Shown here: positions 33,198-44,018 of the stretch, one piece after another
How the letters are laid out: each line of letters starts with the position of its first letter
How positions within the stretch are numbered: position 1 is the stretch's first letter
DNA from: Patescibacteria group bacterium
GTDB lineage: Bacteria > Patescibacteriota > Microgenomatia > UBA1400 > MFAQ01
DNA length: 61,799 nt
Assembly: GCA_943355005.1 (NCBI GenBank)
Contig: CALRDV010000007.1
Location: forward strand, 1-61,799
Reading direction: 5' to 3'
The notes under the pieces: generated by a model
Seen by the model: the letters and a program-made list of their open reading frames with translations, nothing else
What the model was told of the DNA's origin: nothing
Databases searched by the model: none
Position numbers and translations under genes: made by a program

Positions 33198-33417
33198 AAC
33201 CAACCTTTCGGTTGGTTACTTGGTTGCCCGGCGAGGCTCTGAAATAATTTTCCTCAAAATATTCCTTGCGAAGATTTTGAGATTAGAAAATTAATGAAGT
33301 TTGCCGGAGTCAGTTTCGTAACGAACCTGACGAGGCGGGCACCGCTAACGAAGTAGATCATCGCATTTTAAGCACCAAAAAACCAACCTTTCGGTTGGTT
33401 ACTTGGTTGCCCGGCGA
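33198..33417 (-). repeat. Stable-RNA 3'-end element 1 (at 5S rRNA)
   Basis: A 37-bp perfect direct repeat (33198-33234 and 33381-33417) spans the 5S 3' end plus its terminator hairpin. Between the copies lies a core (about 33238-33340) homologous to 61077-61184 beside tRNA-Ile, with two hairpins: CTCAAAAT...ATTTTGAG (33253-33281) and GTCAG...CTGAC (33309-33331) around a CGTAACG loop. The core also holds an inverted copy of the 5S 3' region (33349-33364 against 33414-33430). It has no ORF. Confidence 0.8.
33379..33400 (-). terminator. rRNA operon terminator
   Basis: Minus-strand hairpin AACCAACC-gaaa-GGTTGGTT followed by TTTT, directly after 5S. A second copy at 33196-33217 belongs to the direct repeat of element 1. 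Confidence 0.8.
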
Positions 33418-33527
33418 TGATCTACTTTCGCAATCAGTTGCCCAATCACTATCATCGACGCTGACCTGTTTCACTTCTCTGTTCGAAATGGGAAGAGGTG
33501 GTTCCAAGTCGCACAGATCACCGGACA
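33408..33527 (-). rRNA. rrf: 5S ribosomal RNA
   Basis: A 120-nt RNA read on minus. The ends pair over about 10 bp (TGTCCGGTGA with TCGCCGGGCA), and the internal CCCATTTCGAACAGAGAAGT is the conserved loop B/C region. It lies after 23S on the same strand. Confidence 0.92.
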
Positions 33528-33624
33528 GGAAAAAATTCCGAGATCAACTTGTGTTGAGCCTGCCGAAACACTTTCCTATCTTGCGATCTGTTATAAACAC
33601 CTTCTCAAATCTAGAATGACACCT

Positions 33625-33660
33625 TGTCATTCCCGACCTGATCGGGAATCTATATAAATT
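33625..33660. repeat. Class B palindromic repeat in the 23S-5S spacer
   Basis: TGTCATTCCCGACC...CGGGAATCTATATAAATT. Same family as 6425-6500, 9670 and 40036. Confidence 0.85.
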
Positions 33661-33733
33661 AATACCATTTTAAAGAGTAATATTACTCCCTGAATAGTGA
33701 ATAGATTTGCAAAAAGATAGCACGTAAATATTT

Positions 33734-36983
<3,250 letters not shown>

Positions 36984-37140
36984 ATATATTCTTTTGCTTC
37001 AAATTTGAATTTGAATTCGTGCGATCTACTTGCATAATCTATTCACTTTTCAAGGAACAACATTCGAAGCTCATTGAGCTCGTGGTTGATTCTAAGGGTA
37101 GATACCTTTGGAGTCAATCACCAGATCAATTTGTAGCTTG

Positions 37141-37167
37141 CCTCGCCGTAGCTTTAGCGAAGGCGGG
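37141..37167. repeat. Small palindromic repeat next to tRNA-Ala
   Basis: CCTCGCCGTAGCTTTAGCGA then AGGCGGG, a hairpin of the CGCC-GTAGC type directly 3' of tRNA-Ala. It may also mark processing of the spacer before 23S. Confidence 0.5.
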
Positions 37168-37240
37168 TGGACCGTGCCGGACTCGAACCGGCCACCTCTA
37201 CATTGCAAATGTAGCGCTCTACCAGATGAGCTAACGGCCC
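37168..37240 (-). tRNA. tRNA-Ala(TGC)
   Basis: A 73-nt cloverleaf on minus. Acceptor GGGCCGT/ACGGTCC, D-arm AGCTC...GAGC, anticodon stem CTACA-ttTGCaa-TGTAG and T-arm CCGGTTCGAGTCCGG. CCA is not encoded. It lies 184 bp upstream of 23S; no 16S gene or tRNA-Ile is present on this side. Confidence 0.93.
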
Positions 37241-37283
37241 AATTCGAACTGCTTTTAACCAATAATGTACGTTTAAAATAAGA

Positions 37284-37306
37284 AAAAATCCGCCTTTTAG
37301 CGGACA
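37284..37306 (-). terminator. Rho-independent terminator
   Basis: Minus-strand CCGC-taaaa-GGCGG followed by ATTTTTTC, after the candidate small gene at 37334. Confidence 0.6.
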
Positions 37307-37333
37307 GATGTCACAACCAAAGCGTCAAAAAAC

Positions 37334-37468
37334 CTAGGGGGCTTTAAGACTCTCTATTTTTGGTGTATTCATATTGTCTGCTAAGGACAAGTGAAAGTAT
37401 ACCAAACATACCCACAATACACAAGCCACAGTTAAGGCTACCCCAGCCTCAACACGTTTAATAATCAA
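37334..37468 (-). CDS. Small membrane peptide (44 aa), TTG start
   Basis: TTG at 37468 to TAG at 37334. GGAGG lies 4 nt upstream, slightly close. The product begins with IIKRVEAGVALTVACVLWVC, one membrane segment, then a short polar tail. A terminator follows 28 bp later. The unusual start keeps confidence low. Confidence 0.4.
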   Translation of the reverse strand: MIIKRVEAGVALTVACVLWVCLVYFHLSLADNMNTPKIESLKAP

Positions 37469-37483
37469 AAAACCTCCATTTAC

Positions 37484-37513
37484 CAATAAAAAACCAGACT
37501 CTAGAGTCTGGTT
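37484..37513 (-). terminator. Rho-independent terminator
   Basis: Minus-strand ACCAGACT-ctag-AGTCTGGT followed by T run. It ends the 37536-37739 gene. Confidence 0.85.
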
Positions 37514-37535
37514 TTATCAATTTTAGCTGTCCTAC

Positions 37536-37739
37536 TTACATTAGCGGACCTAAAACAGAGAGGATTGTCCAGGCGATCAATCCACATACGATCGCGAGAA
37601 AACCACAATCTCTTAATAGTCCGTTATCAGTCTTATCATCTGATCCAAATATCCAACCTGGTAGGTAAAACAATGCAATCATCCCGCTCACTGCTGCAAC
37701 AGCAGCCAAAAGCAATCCTATTAAAAATATAAATTCCAT
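37536..37739 (-). CDS. Small two-pass membrane protein (67 aa)
   Basis: Two hydrophobic segments (about 3-27 and 47-66) joined by a short polar loop FGSDDKTDNGLLRD. GGAGATAG lies before the ATG. A terminator follows the stop. No family recognised. Confidence 0.7.
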   Translation of the reverse strand: MEFIFLIGLLLAAVAAVSGMIALFYLPGWIFGSDDKTDNGLLRDCGFLAIVCGLIAWTILSVLGPLM

Positions 37740-37819
37740 TTCTATCTCCAGAAAATCAAAGGTCTAGCCATTACGACTAGTCAAACAACACAAGTCTACG
37801 GGTTCATACTTATCAAAGC

Positions 37820-38011
37820 TTATTCACCGCATTTAGGACAGTCACCTTCAAGGAATTGACGATGAAATAGATTGAGATCCCGAACTTCGTATTTAACCTT
37901 ACTCGGATCAAATACGTGACCACAATATATACAACATATCCATTCTTTAGGCAGTCCTTCAGGTCGAACATAATAGCCATCAGGATCTTTCACCTTACTA
38001 TCTTCATACAT
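37820..38011 (-). CDS. Small zinc-finger-like protein (63 aa)
   Basis: The frame is open to 38080, but AGGAG lies 7 nt before the ATG at 38011, giving MYEDSKVKDPDG as the start. Residues about 25-62 hold C-x2-C (CIYCG) and a terminal C-x2-C (GDCPKCGE), a zinc-ribbon pattern. Cytosolic. Partner or nucleic-acid target unknown. Confidence 0.7.
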   Translation of the reverse strand: MYEDSKVKDPDGYYVRPEGLPKEWICCIYCGHVFDPSKVKYEVRDLNLFHRQFLEGDCPKCGE

Positions 38012-38229
38012 ATAAGTACTCCTAATATCATGCCTAGATAGGCATAAAATATTTAGATTTTTATTGGGCAAAATACCCAAAGCGATTCGATATTCAGCAT
38101 GATATCATACTATGGGACATAAGTCAAACTCGGGAAGCCTATCTCAGGCTCCAGACACCTGACATTATCTCACCCCCTACCAAATCACCCTCTATTTAAA
38201 CCTAGAACTTTACGAATCAAGACAAACAC

Positions 38230-38258
38230 TTGACATTATAAGACAATTCACATATAAT
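38230..38258 (+). promoter_or_regulatory. Near-perfect promoter of the lipoprotein gene
   Basis: TTGACA at 38230-38235, 17-nt spacer, TATAAT at 38253-38258. The lipoprotein start follows at 38291 with AGGAGG in between. Confidence 0.85.
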
Positions 38259-38290
38259 ACCTTATCCTATTTCATGCCAGGAGGCACACC

Positions 38291-38767
38291 TTGAAATCGA
38301 TTCGCATATTGCAAATAATATTACTCATCACCATCCTTCTTTGTGCTTGTTCCGCAAGTATCTCAACCACACCACAAGCGGCAATTCCAACGCCCGGACC
38401 GATCACAAGCACGTTTGAAGGAGTATCCTCTTTTAAGGGAGGAGCCGGCAGCTATGTGATCAGTTGTGAGAATTGTACCGCAACAGTAGTAAGCACAATC
38501 ATCTGCCAAGCATACAAACACACTGATGGCATTAACGGGACAGGGGAATATTCAAATGTCACCCCTACAATCACTGTGACTCATGACGGAGAGATGTTGA
38601 ACAGCAACGCCGTTTCAAGCCCAAAGGCAAACGGTTCCTGGACTATTACAAACCAATCGTTAGAATATAAATACGATTACGGACAGCCGGAACACAGAGT
38701 CTGCAACTCAGACGCTACTTTTAATGTCATCATGACCGAAGGTGGAACTGTAATCTCGTTTCCTTAA
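38291..38767 (+). CDS. Small lipoprotein
   Basis: A 158-residue protein from a TTG start preceded by CAGGAGG. The signal peptide has a lipobox (ILLCACSAS), so the mature protein would be anchored at Cys20. The outer domain has a Cys pair (ISCENCTATV) and further Cys (IICQAY, RVCNSD), likely disulfides. Strong promoter and terminator suggest high expression. Family not recognised. Confidence 0.8.
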   Translation: MKSIRILQIILLITILLCACSASISTTPQAAIPTPGPITSTFEGVSSFKGGAGSYVISCENCTATVVSTIICQAYKHTDGINGTGEYSNVTPTITVTHDGEMLNSNAVSSPKANGSWTITNQSLEYKYDYGQPEHRVCNSDATFNVIMTEGGTVISFP

Positions 38768-38780
38768 GACTCAATTTCCC

Positions 38781-38811
38781 AAAAAACCTCCCTTCAAAAG
38801 GAGGTTTTTTT
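38781..38811. terminator. Bidirectional terminator
   Basis: AACCTCC...GGAGGTT with T runs on both strands, between the lipoprotein gene and the convergent SIMPL gene. Confidence 0.85.
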
Positions 38812-39583
38812 ATCTCAAACTCCAGACGACCGTCACGGTTTTTGACACCTTGGAAGTACCGGGCTCCATTGGCGCAGGCACGGCAGAAATATCAGATTTC
38901 GAAAATGCCATCATTGGGTAGATATTTGAAGATTGTCCACCTTCTACAATGGACACTACCCTTCCCAACCTTGCCCCACTGGTAGCCGCCATCATTTCGG
39001 CCTTAACTTTTGCATCAGCCACCGCTTTCCCAAGTAGTTCATCCCCCGCTTTTTTACTTGTGTCGAGCTGGAAATTTGGTCCATATACATTGTTGGCTCC
39101 ACTGTTGTTCAAAATATCCGTCAGCTGGCTGGCCTTATCTACATTTCTCAAGGTTATCGAGATACTATTACTCGCACTCCATTGTCCAAGTTTCACTCTT
39201 CCATCATCAATATAGTCAGGCCTCATCATAACAGGCTTGACGGCTCTCTCTTGCATCTGATAGACATTTACCTGCTGAGTTTGGATGTCGGCCTCGGCTA
39301 CTCCAAAGGCTTTTACAGCTTTAATCAAAGCTGCCATCTTGGTATTCACCTCATTCACCGCCACATCCTTTTTATCGGCTATCGCACTTACCCCGGCCGA
39401 GAACTGAGCAATTTGATTTTTTTCATCGGATTCGGCATAGCCGGAGACAGTCACCATTCCCTCGCTCTTCATTACGATTTTTCCCCAAGTTATATCTCCC
39501 CAAGGGAAAAAGTACAAAGCCCCAAGGATCATCAATCCACCCAAAACCCATTTAATCAAAGCATCCAGTTCATTTTTATTCAT
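38810..39583 (-). CDS. SIMPL-domain (DUF541) membrane-anchored protein
   Basis: A 257-residue protein with an N-terminal anchor (about 10-28, IKWVLGGLMILGALYFFPWG). Residues about 38-255 are a SIMPL domain: VTVSGYAESDEKNQIAQFS, then DIQTQQVNVYQM, then a conserved A-x-A-x-AKA-like helix (LLGKAVADAKVKAEMMA) and LGRVVSIVEGG. Members are exported proteins of uncertain role, some linked to outer-surface stress. Single gene sharing its terminator with the lipoprotein. Confidence 0.88.
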   Translation of the reverse strand: MNKNELDALIKWVLGGLMILGALYFFPWGDITWGKIVMKSEGMVTVSGYAESDEKNQIAQFSAGVSAIADKKDVAVNEVNTKMAALIKAVKAFGVAEADIQTQQVNVYQMQERAVKPVMMRPDYIDDGRVKLGQWSASNSISITLRNVDKASQLTDILNNSGANNVYGPNFQLDTSKKAGDELLGKAVADAKVKAEMMAATSGARLGRVVSIVEGGQSSNIYPMMAFSKSDISAVPAPMEPGTSKVSKTVTVVWSLR

Positions 39584-39665
39584 ACCTTTACTTTATCAAT
39601 TTCCGATAAAGCCGTCAAACTAAGTGTAAAATACCTCAAAGAACTTTAAACGAGGACAGGAGGTA

Positions 39666-39974
39666 ATGATGCGTCAAACAAAACCCTTTATCCATCTACA
39701 GATAGACTTCGAATTCTTGAATCCAATCGATTTTGAAATCATAGCTCTAATATTCAATCTTTGGGTTTTAGAGAAAGCAAATAAAGACTGGTTCAGCTAC
39801 GGAATCCAGCAGGATTCCCCAACTCAAGCACATGTTTTAATCAACAGCCATAGCGAAATCAGTGAAGAACAAAGAGTCGATCTTCTTCTTAAAATCACTC
39901 TACCCGAATTACTATCCGCTTCAATCACTTATCGAATCATCGACCCAAACATATCCGCAAGCCCCGCTTCTTAG
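39666..39974 (+). CDS. Hypothetical protein (102 aa)
   Basis: GGAGGTA precedes tandem ATGs at 39666 and 39669. Soluble, with no clear motif; FEFLNPIDFEIIALIFNLWV is an amphipathic start. The stop codon lies inside the terminator hairpin at 39962, so translation and termination may interact. No family recognised. Confidence 0.65.
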   Translation: MMRQTKPFIHLQIDFEFLNPIDFEIIALIFNLWVLEKANKDWFSYGIQQDSPTQAHVLINSHSEISEEQRVDLLLKITLPELLSASITYRIIDPNISASPAS

Positions 39975-39984
39975 CGGGGTTTTT
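39962..39984 (+). terminator. Rho-independent terminator overlapping a stop codon
   Basis: CCCCGC-ttctta-GCGGGG then TTTTT. The upstream gene's TAG (39972-39974) is in the loop. Confidence 0.88.
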
Positions 39985-39987
39985 CAT

Positions 39988-40030
39988 CGTCATTGCGAAT
40001 CACGGTACTCCGAGCTGTGGTAATCTCACC
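39988..40030. repeat. Class A palindromic repeat, intergenic
   Basis: CGTCATTGCGAATC...GTGGTAATCTC, a diverged member with the middle ACGGTACTCCGAGCTGT. Confidence 0.75.
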
Positions 40031-40035
40031 CCACA

Positions 40036-40072
40036 TTGTCATTACGGGCTTGACCCGGAATCTATATAAATT
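40036..40072. repeat. Class B palindromic repeat at the 3' end of the HAD gene
   Basis: TTGTCATTACGGGCTTGACC then CGGAATCTATATAAATT. Its right end (40062-40072) encodes the last residues and stop of the convergent HAD phosphatase gene. Confidence 0.85.
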
Positions 40073-40697
40073 TCTCCATCTCCCCAAAATCCTCAATCAC
40101 AAAAGTCGCTCCCAAATTCAACTGTTTTTCCTTGGCATAATATTCTTCATATCTTTTAGGGAAGTATAGTCCCGTCTTAGTCCCCGCTCTCCTCCCAGCC
40201 ATAATATCATTTTCATTATCTCCCACCATAATTGCTTCTTCCGGTCTCCCTTTCATCATTTCCAGCGCTTTAAATAGTGCTTCAGGATCCGGTTTTATAA
40301 ACTCCACATCTTCTTTACCCAGAAAAACATCCACCAAATCTCTCAAGCCATTACTCCGCAGAGCCGTTTTTACCCATCTTTTTCTGGAAGCTGTCACAAT
40401 TCCAATTTTTCCACCATTCATTTTTATATCCTTCAACATCTCATATGCCCCCGGATTAAGTTTTACTTCGTTTAATTTACCCATAATTTCCTCTTCCAAG
40501 TCGGCAAAAAACTTCCCAGAATTAGTGATACCTAATTTTGCAGGACCATCCCAGTCTCCAATCACATCTTCAGCAAACTGTTTTGTCGTCATTTCAACAC
40601 CATGCTCCGCAAATATTTTTTTAAATCCGTCAAACCATATAGGCAGTGTATCAGCCAAGCTTCCATCCCAATCAAACAAAAAATATTTGTAAGTCAT
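40062..40697 (-). CDS. HAD-superfamily phosphatase (phosphoglycolate phosphatase-like)
   Basis: A 211-residue protein. Motif I FLFDWDGSLADT near 6-17 (DWDGS, with the usual second Asp), motif II IGIVTASRKRW near 102, motif III Lys in EFIKPDPEALF near 139, motif IV MVGDNENDIMAGRRAG near 162. This is the Gph/PPase-like subfamily with a helical cap. The substrate is not determined. The final KFI and stop come from a class B palindromic repeat. Confidence 0.88.
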   Translation of the reverse strand: MTYKYFLFDWDGSLADTLPIWFDGFKKIFAEHGVEMTTKQFAEDVIGDWDGPAKLGITNSGKFFADLEEEIMGKLNEVKLNPGAYEMLKDIKMNGGKIGIVTASRKRWVKTALRSNGLRDLVDVFLGKEDVEFIKPDPEALFKALEMMKGRPEEAIMVGDNENDIMAGRRAGTKTGLYFPKRYEEYYAKEKQLNLGATFVIEDFGEMEKFI

Positions 40698-40743
40698 TAG
40701 CTATATTGTACCCAAAGAATACCAATCTAGATTATTATTAATC

Positions 40744-41460
40744 ATGGCCCTTTTTGGAAAGTATCAATTACCGTTCGCCACAGTTAAAACAACCCACTCA
40801 GAAATCGAACGCTTGCGACAGCAACTCTCAGGTCTCCAGCAGGAATACCGTCAGCTGGAAGATAGAAACGCCGAACTATCCAAAAAATTGGAAATTTCGG
40901 AAAGATATGCTTCCACCGATTTACTAACCGGCATCTCTAACCGACGAATAACTCAAGAAGCGCTTGTCACCGACCTTTCAGACGTAGAAAGAAATTACTT
41001 TGATCTTGTAGTTGCTCAAATTGATCTTGACCACTTCAAAAATGTAAACGACACTTACGGTCACGAGCAAGGCGATGCCGTATTGATCGGTTTTACACGA
41101 GCTATCCAAAAACATCTTCGGAGGTCTGATAAATTTGGACGTTGGGGTGGTGAAGAGTTTATCTTGTGCCTCCCCATGCCACCAGGAACAGAAATTTTAG
41201 GAATTGAAGATCTTTTCGAAAAGTACCAGCACGAATCGTTAACTATCAATCGTGCACCTCAAGAGCTAAGAAAACACGAGCCTCTAACAATCAGCTTAGG
41301 AGCCGTTATCATTAGATCGGGAGCCAAATACCTAGACCACCAGGAGATTCTTCGTCAAGTAGATACTGCTCTTTACGAATCCAAAAAGATTCGAAACACC
41401 TATACACTAAAAACATATCAGAAGAACTCTCCCCACCCAATACAAAAAAAATTATATTAA
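40744..41460 (+). CDS. Diguanylate cyclase (GGDEF domain)
   Basis: A 238-residue cytosolic protein. A coiled coil at about 17-55 precedes the GGDEF domain: DLLTGISNRR near 60, IDLDHFKNVNDTYGHEQGD near 99 and the active site GGEEF near 137. It should make cyclic-di-GMP. There is no sensor domain; the coiled coil may set dimerisation. There is no RxxD inhibitory site before GGEEF (RRSDKFGRW has a partial match). No EAL or PilZ protein is in the window. It may control the pilus or surface proteins (inference). Confidence 0.92.
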   Translation: MALFGKYQLPFATVKTTHSEIERLRQQLSGLQQEYRQLEDRNAELSKKLEISERYASTDLLTGISNRRITQEALVTDLSDVERNYFDLVVAQIDLDHFKNVNDTYGHEQGDAVLIGFTRAIQKHLRRSDKFGRWGGEEFILCLPMPPGTEILGIEDLFEKYQHESLTINRAPQELRKHEPLTISLGAVIIRSGAKYLDHQEILRQVDTALYESKKIRNTYTLKTYQKNSPHPIQKKLY

Positions 41461-41479
41461 TTTTCCTATTACAGATAAA

Positions 41480-41506
41480 AAAACCGGCCCTGTATTGGAC
41501 CGGATG
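41480..41506 (-). terminator. Rho-independent terminator
   Basis: Minus-strand CCGGTCC...GGGCCGG followed by seven T, after the CHAP-like gene. Confidence 0.88.
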
Positions 41507-41507
41507 T

Positions 41508-42242
41508 TCAATTGTTTCTAATAACTATCTTTCGATAAGGATAAGCCCCAAAGACCTCGTCAAAATTAGTCTCATCCACCTCAAATAGGTGAATTCTTCC
41601 ATCTTTAAAATAATTTGCAGAAATCACCAATAAAACTGTCTTACCATCAATCATCTTTTTGCTTACCACAGCAAATACATGACCCGTCCTTGTTGAGTAA
41701 GTTACAAACAAATCACCTATATTTACCTGCTCAATTTTCTTGATTACTAAAGTGCGATACCCTCGAACCGAAATGTCAGCCCAAAGTCCGGATTTAATTT
41801 CAGAAGGAATTAAGTCTTTTGCAATTTCTATCGGCTGTCCACTAATTTCGTAGAAACGCTCGTCCATGCCGGCAATCAAAGAAACAAAGCCGACACACTG
41901 AATTTTTTGACCAGGAACCCGGTTAGACAAATTATTTAGATGTCTAAGTGCTCCGTCAAATTTATTAATCAAGTTAGTATTGTTACCTATCAGCCCTAAT
42001 TCATAGTTATACCAATCCGAATTTTTCAAGTACTCACCGACTTCAGTTTTGCTTTGCGGATCGATACTATTTCCCAAATCTCTCAATTCCAACAAACTTA
42101 ATAGGAATGGATCAGATGCCAACTCTACCAAGAATCTATTCGTATCGTCCTTTTGATCAATTAACGCACTAGCTTTATGAACAGGCAAAAGCCCAACCAA
42201 GATAACTAACGAGACAATAAAAGTAATTGCTTTTTTCATCAA
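41508..42242 (-). CDS. Secreted CHAP-like amidase domain protein
   Basis: A 244-residue protein with a signal peptide (MMKKAITFIVSLVILVGLL). The C-terminal 130 residues fit a CHAP/NlpC-like cysteine hydrolase: Cys in KIQCVGFVSLIAGM near 127, then NIGDLFVTY near 176, His in RTGHVFAVVSKK near 187 and an acidic or Asn third residue downstream. It may cleave peptidoglycan. The N-terminal 100 residues are helical with no known domain. The assignment rests on the Cys-His spacing and the GDL...GHV pattern. Confidence 0.6.
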   Translation of the reverse strand: MMKKAITFIVSLVILVGLLPVHKASALIDQKDDTNRFLVELASDPFLLSLLELRDLGNSIDPQSKTEVGEYLKNSDWYNYELGLIGNNTNLINKFDGALRHLNNLSNRVPGQKIQCVGFVSLIAGMDERFYEISGQPIEIAKDLIPSEIKSGLWADISVRGYRTLVIKKIEQVNIGDLFVTYSTRTGHVFAVVSKKMIDGKTVLLVISANYFKDGRIHLFEVDETNFDEVFGAYPYRKIVIRNN

Positions 42243-42303
42243 ACCTCTTTTCGAAATAAGTTTGTTTTAAAAGAACCTAACCATTATATAAGGCCAACCC
42301 AAT

Positions 42304-43188
42304 CTATTTAATTTGAAATTTTGTATACACAAACTTTATTAGTAAGCCCACTCCGCCAATTATAAGAAGTACAGGCAAATATACAAACATCCAAATTACT
42401 ACATCAACAATACTTCTCAGAGATCCAATCATTGATCTTACGGCGGTTTTAAATACTACAGCCGGTCTCCAAGCGTCATCCGGAGCATAAGGTAAGGCCA
42501 GTTCATCAGTCGACAAACTTACTGTAATTTTAGAAAGTTTAGCCGTTTGTGACAAAAAGTTTTGTTGACCTTTCAAATTATCGATTTGCTCCTGAATATT
42601 ATTTAACTGCATTTGAATCTGCATCAAATCTTGTACTTGTTGAGCCTGGTCTTGAATCCCCTCCATTTTAGCTTTTACTTTTTGCAGGTTTGCAATCCGG
42701 GTATCTATATCCACATATTGGTCTGTTACATCATCCCCAAAAACATTTTCAGAAACTACTTTTACCCCAAGGGTCCTAATTTCGTCCAATGCCGATTCAC
42801 GTTTTTCTGTTGGTACTCTCAATGTAATATTTCCACTGGCCGCTCCCTCCGGTTTCGATACTGACCTATTCACCATATAGCCACCCATTTCTGTCGCCAC
42901 TCTTTCAACGCTCTTTATTGTTACAGCTACATCTTTTACCAGCATAGACATATTTGTATCTTGGACTACCATTCTTTGAGTAGTTATAGTCGGTGCTGAT
43001 CCTCCCCCATAAAAGCTTCCCGAAGCAATCCCTTTGTCCATCATTGGATAAGCAATAGTACTGGATTCAGAATTTCTGACCCCGGCAGACATCATAGTCA
43101 CACTTTTCTCTTTTCCAACTAGGCCCAAAACAACAAGCACAAGCACGATCACCAACCAGTTCTTCTTCATCCAGTTTAGTGTATTCAT
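42304..43188 (-). CDS. DUF4349 membrane protein
   Basis: A 294-residue protein with an N-terminal anchor (about 12-24) and a C-terminal membrane segment (about 262-285). Between them is the DUF4349 pattern: NMSMLVKDVAVTIKSVERVA, GYMVNRSVSKP, ITLRVPTEKRESALDEIRTL, then a coiled coil (about 160-205) and KITVSLSTDEL. The family is widespread in envelopes with unknown function. Single gene with no obvious terminator. Confidence 0.88.
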   Translation of the reverse strand: MNTLNWMKKNWLVIVLVLVVLGLVGKEKSVTMMSAGVRNSESSTIAYPMMDKGIASGSFYGGGSAPTITTQRMVVQDTNMSMLVKDVAVTIKSVERVATEMGGYMVNRSVSKPEGAASGNITLRVPTEKRESALDEIRTLGVKVVSENVFGDDVTDQYVDIDTRIANLQKVKAKMEGIQDQAQQVQDLMQIQMQLNNIQEQIDNLKGQQNFLSQTAKLSKITVSLSTDELALPYAPDDAWRPAVVFKTAVRSMIGSLRSIVDVVIWMFVYLPVLLIIGGVGLLIKFVYTKFQIK

Positions 43189-43235
43189 AAAGATACTTTA
43201 CCACATTCAATTCTCAACCTAAGTTAGAATATCTT

Positions 43236-43910
43236 ATGCAAATAATATCTCTCAAAGTTGGCGAAATGGGCACCAATTGTTACCTAGCCGTCGACGAAGC
43301 TACTCAAAAATGTTTAATTATCGACCCAGGCGACGAAGGTGATTTTATTACTACTTCAATATTAGAAAACAAGCTTTCCTCGGTAGGTATTCTTCTCACC
43401 CACGGTCATTACGATCACTGTCTTGCCGCCTTAGAATTGAAGCTGAACTTCAATATTCCAATATATCTCCACCAAAAAGACCTTTTTCTTTACAAAAAGG
43501 CGCACATCTCCGCTTCATATTGGAGTACTATCTCCCTTGTCAAAGGGAGAAGCGGCGTAGCCGAGAGGGATTTAAACTTTCATCTTCCCCCCATCGACAT
43601 TTTTCTGACAGACAAACAAAACATTCCTTTTGGTGACTCCTCTCTTATGGTTCTTCACACTCCCGGGCACACCCCCGGCTCCTGCTGTTTTTATATCTCC
43701 CCTGTCAAGGGGAGAAGCGGCGAAGCCGAGAGGGATTCTAGTCATTTATTCACCGGAGACACCCTATTTGCTACCGGCTCAGGCAAAGCCGATCGATCCT
43801 ACTCCTCACTTCCCGCCCTCAGAAAATCCATCTCAGGCATCAAAAAAGACTTCCCGGACGCCCTCATCTACCCCGGCCACGAAGATTTCGGAGTCTTCAT
43901 CAGGCGCTAG
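43236..43910 (+). CDS. Metallo-beta-lactamase-fold hydrolase (glyoxalase II-like) with two repeat insertions
   Basis: A 224-residue protein. Zinc site THGHYDH near 54-60, His in LHTPGHTPGS near 139, Asp in LFTGDTLF near 172 and the last His in YPGHEDFG near 213. This is the short YcbL/GloB-like family, which splits thioesters such as lactoylglutathione or related metabolites. Two class C repeats are translated in frame as SLVKGRSGVAERDL (near 100-113) and SPVKGRSGEAERDS (near 155-168); both lie in loops between conserved motifs, so activity is probably kept. Confidence 0.92.
   Translation: MQIISLKVGEMGTNCYLAVDEATQKCLIIDPGDEGDFITTSILENKLSSVGILLTHGHYDHCLAALELKLNFNIPIYLHQKDLFLYKKAHISASYWSTISLVKGRSGVAERDLNFHLPPIDIFLTDKQNIPFGDSSLMVLHTPGHTPGSCCFYISPVKGRSGEAERDSSHLFTGDTLFATGSGKADRSYSSLPALRKSISGIKKDFPDALIYPGHEDFGVFIRR
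43532..43574. repeat. Class C palindromic repeat inside the MBL hydrolase, copy 1
   Basis: CTCCCTTGTCAAAGGGAG then GCGGCGTAGCCGAGAGGGAT. In frame. Confidence 0.92.
43698..43740. repeat. Class C palindromic repeat inside the MBL hydrolase, copy 2
   Basis: CTCCCCTGTCAAGGGGAG then GCGGCGAAGCCGAGAGGGAT. The stem differs from copy 1 by a paired change (CCCTT/AAGGG to CCCCT/AGGGG), so it is not a simple local duplication. Confidence 0.92.
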
Positions 43911-43943
43911 ATTACCAAAATCACCACCATTTATGCCTATAAT

Positions 43944-43972
43944 TTGACTTATAACATTGTTTAGGATATAAT
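43944..43972 (+). promoter_or_regulatory. Promoter of the 44019 gene
   Basis: TTGACT at 43944-43949, 17-nt spacer, TATAAT at 43967-43972. Confidence 0.8.
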
Positions 43973-44018
43973 ACGGATGGTAAAGTAACACACCACGAAC
44001 AACCAAGGAGTGAAATTT

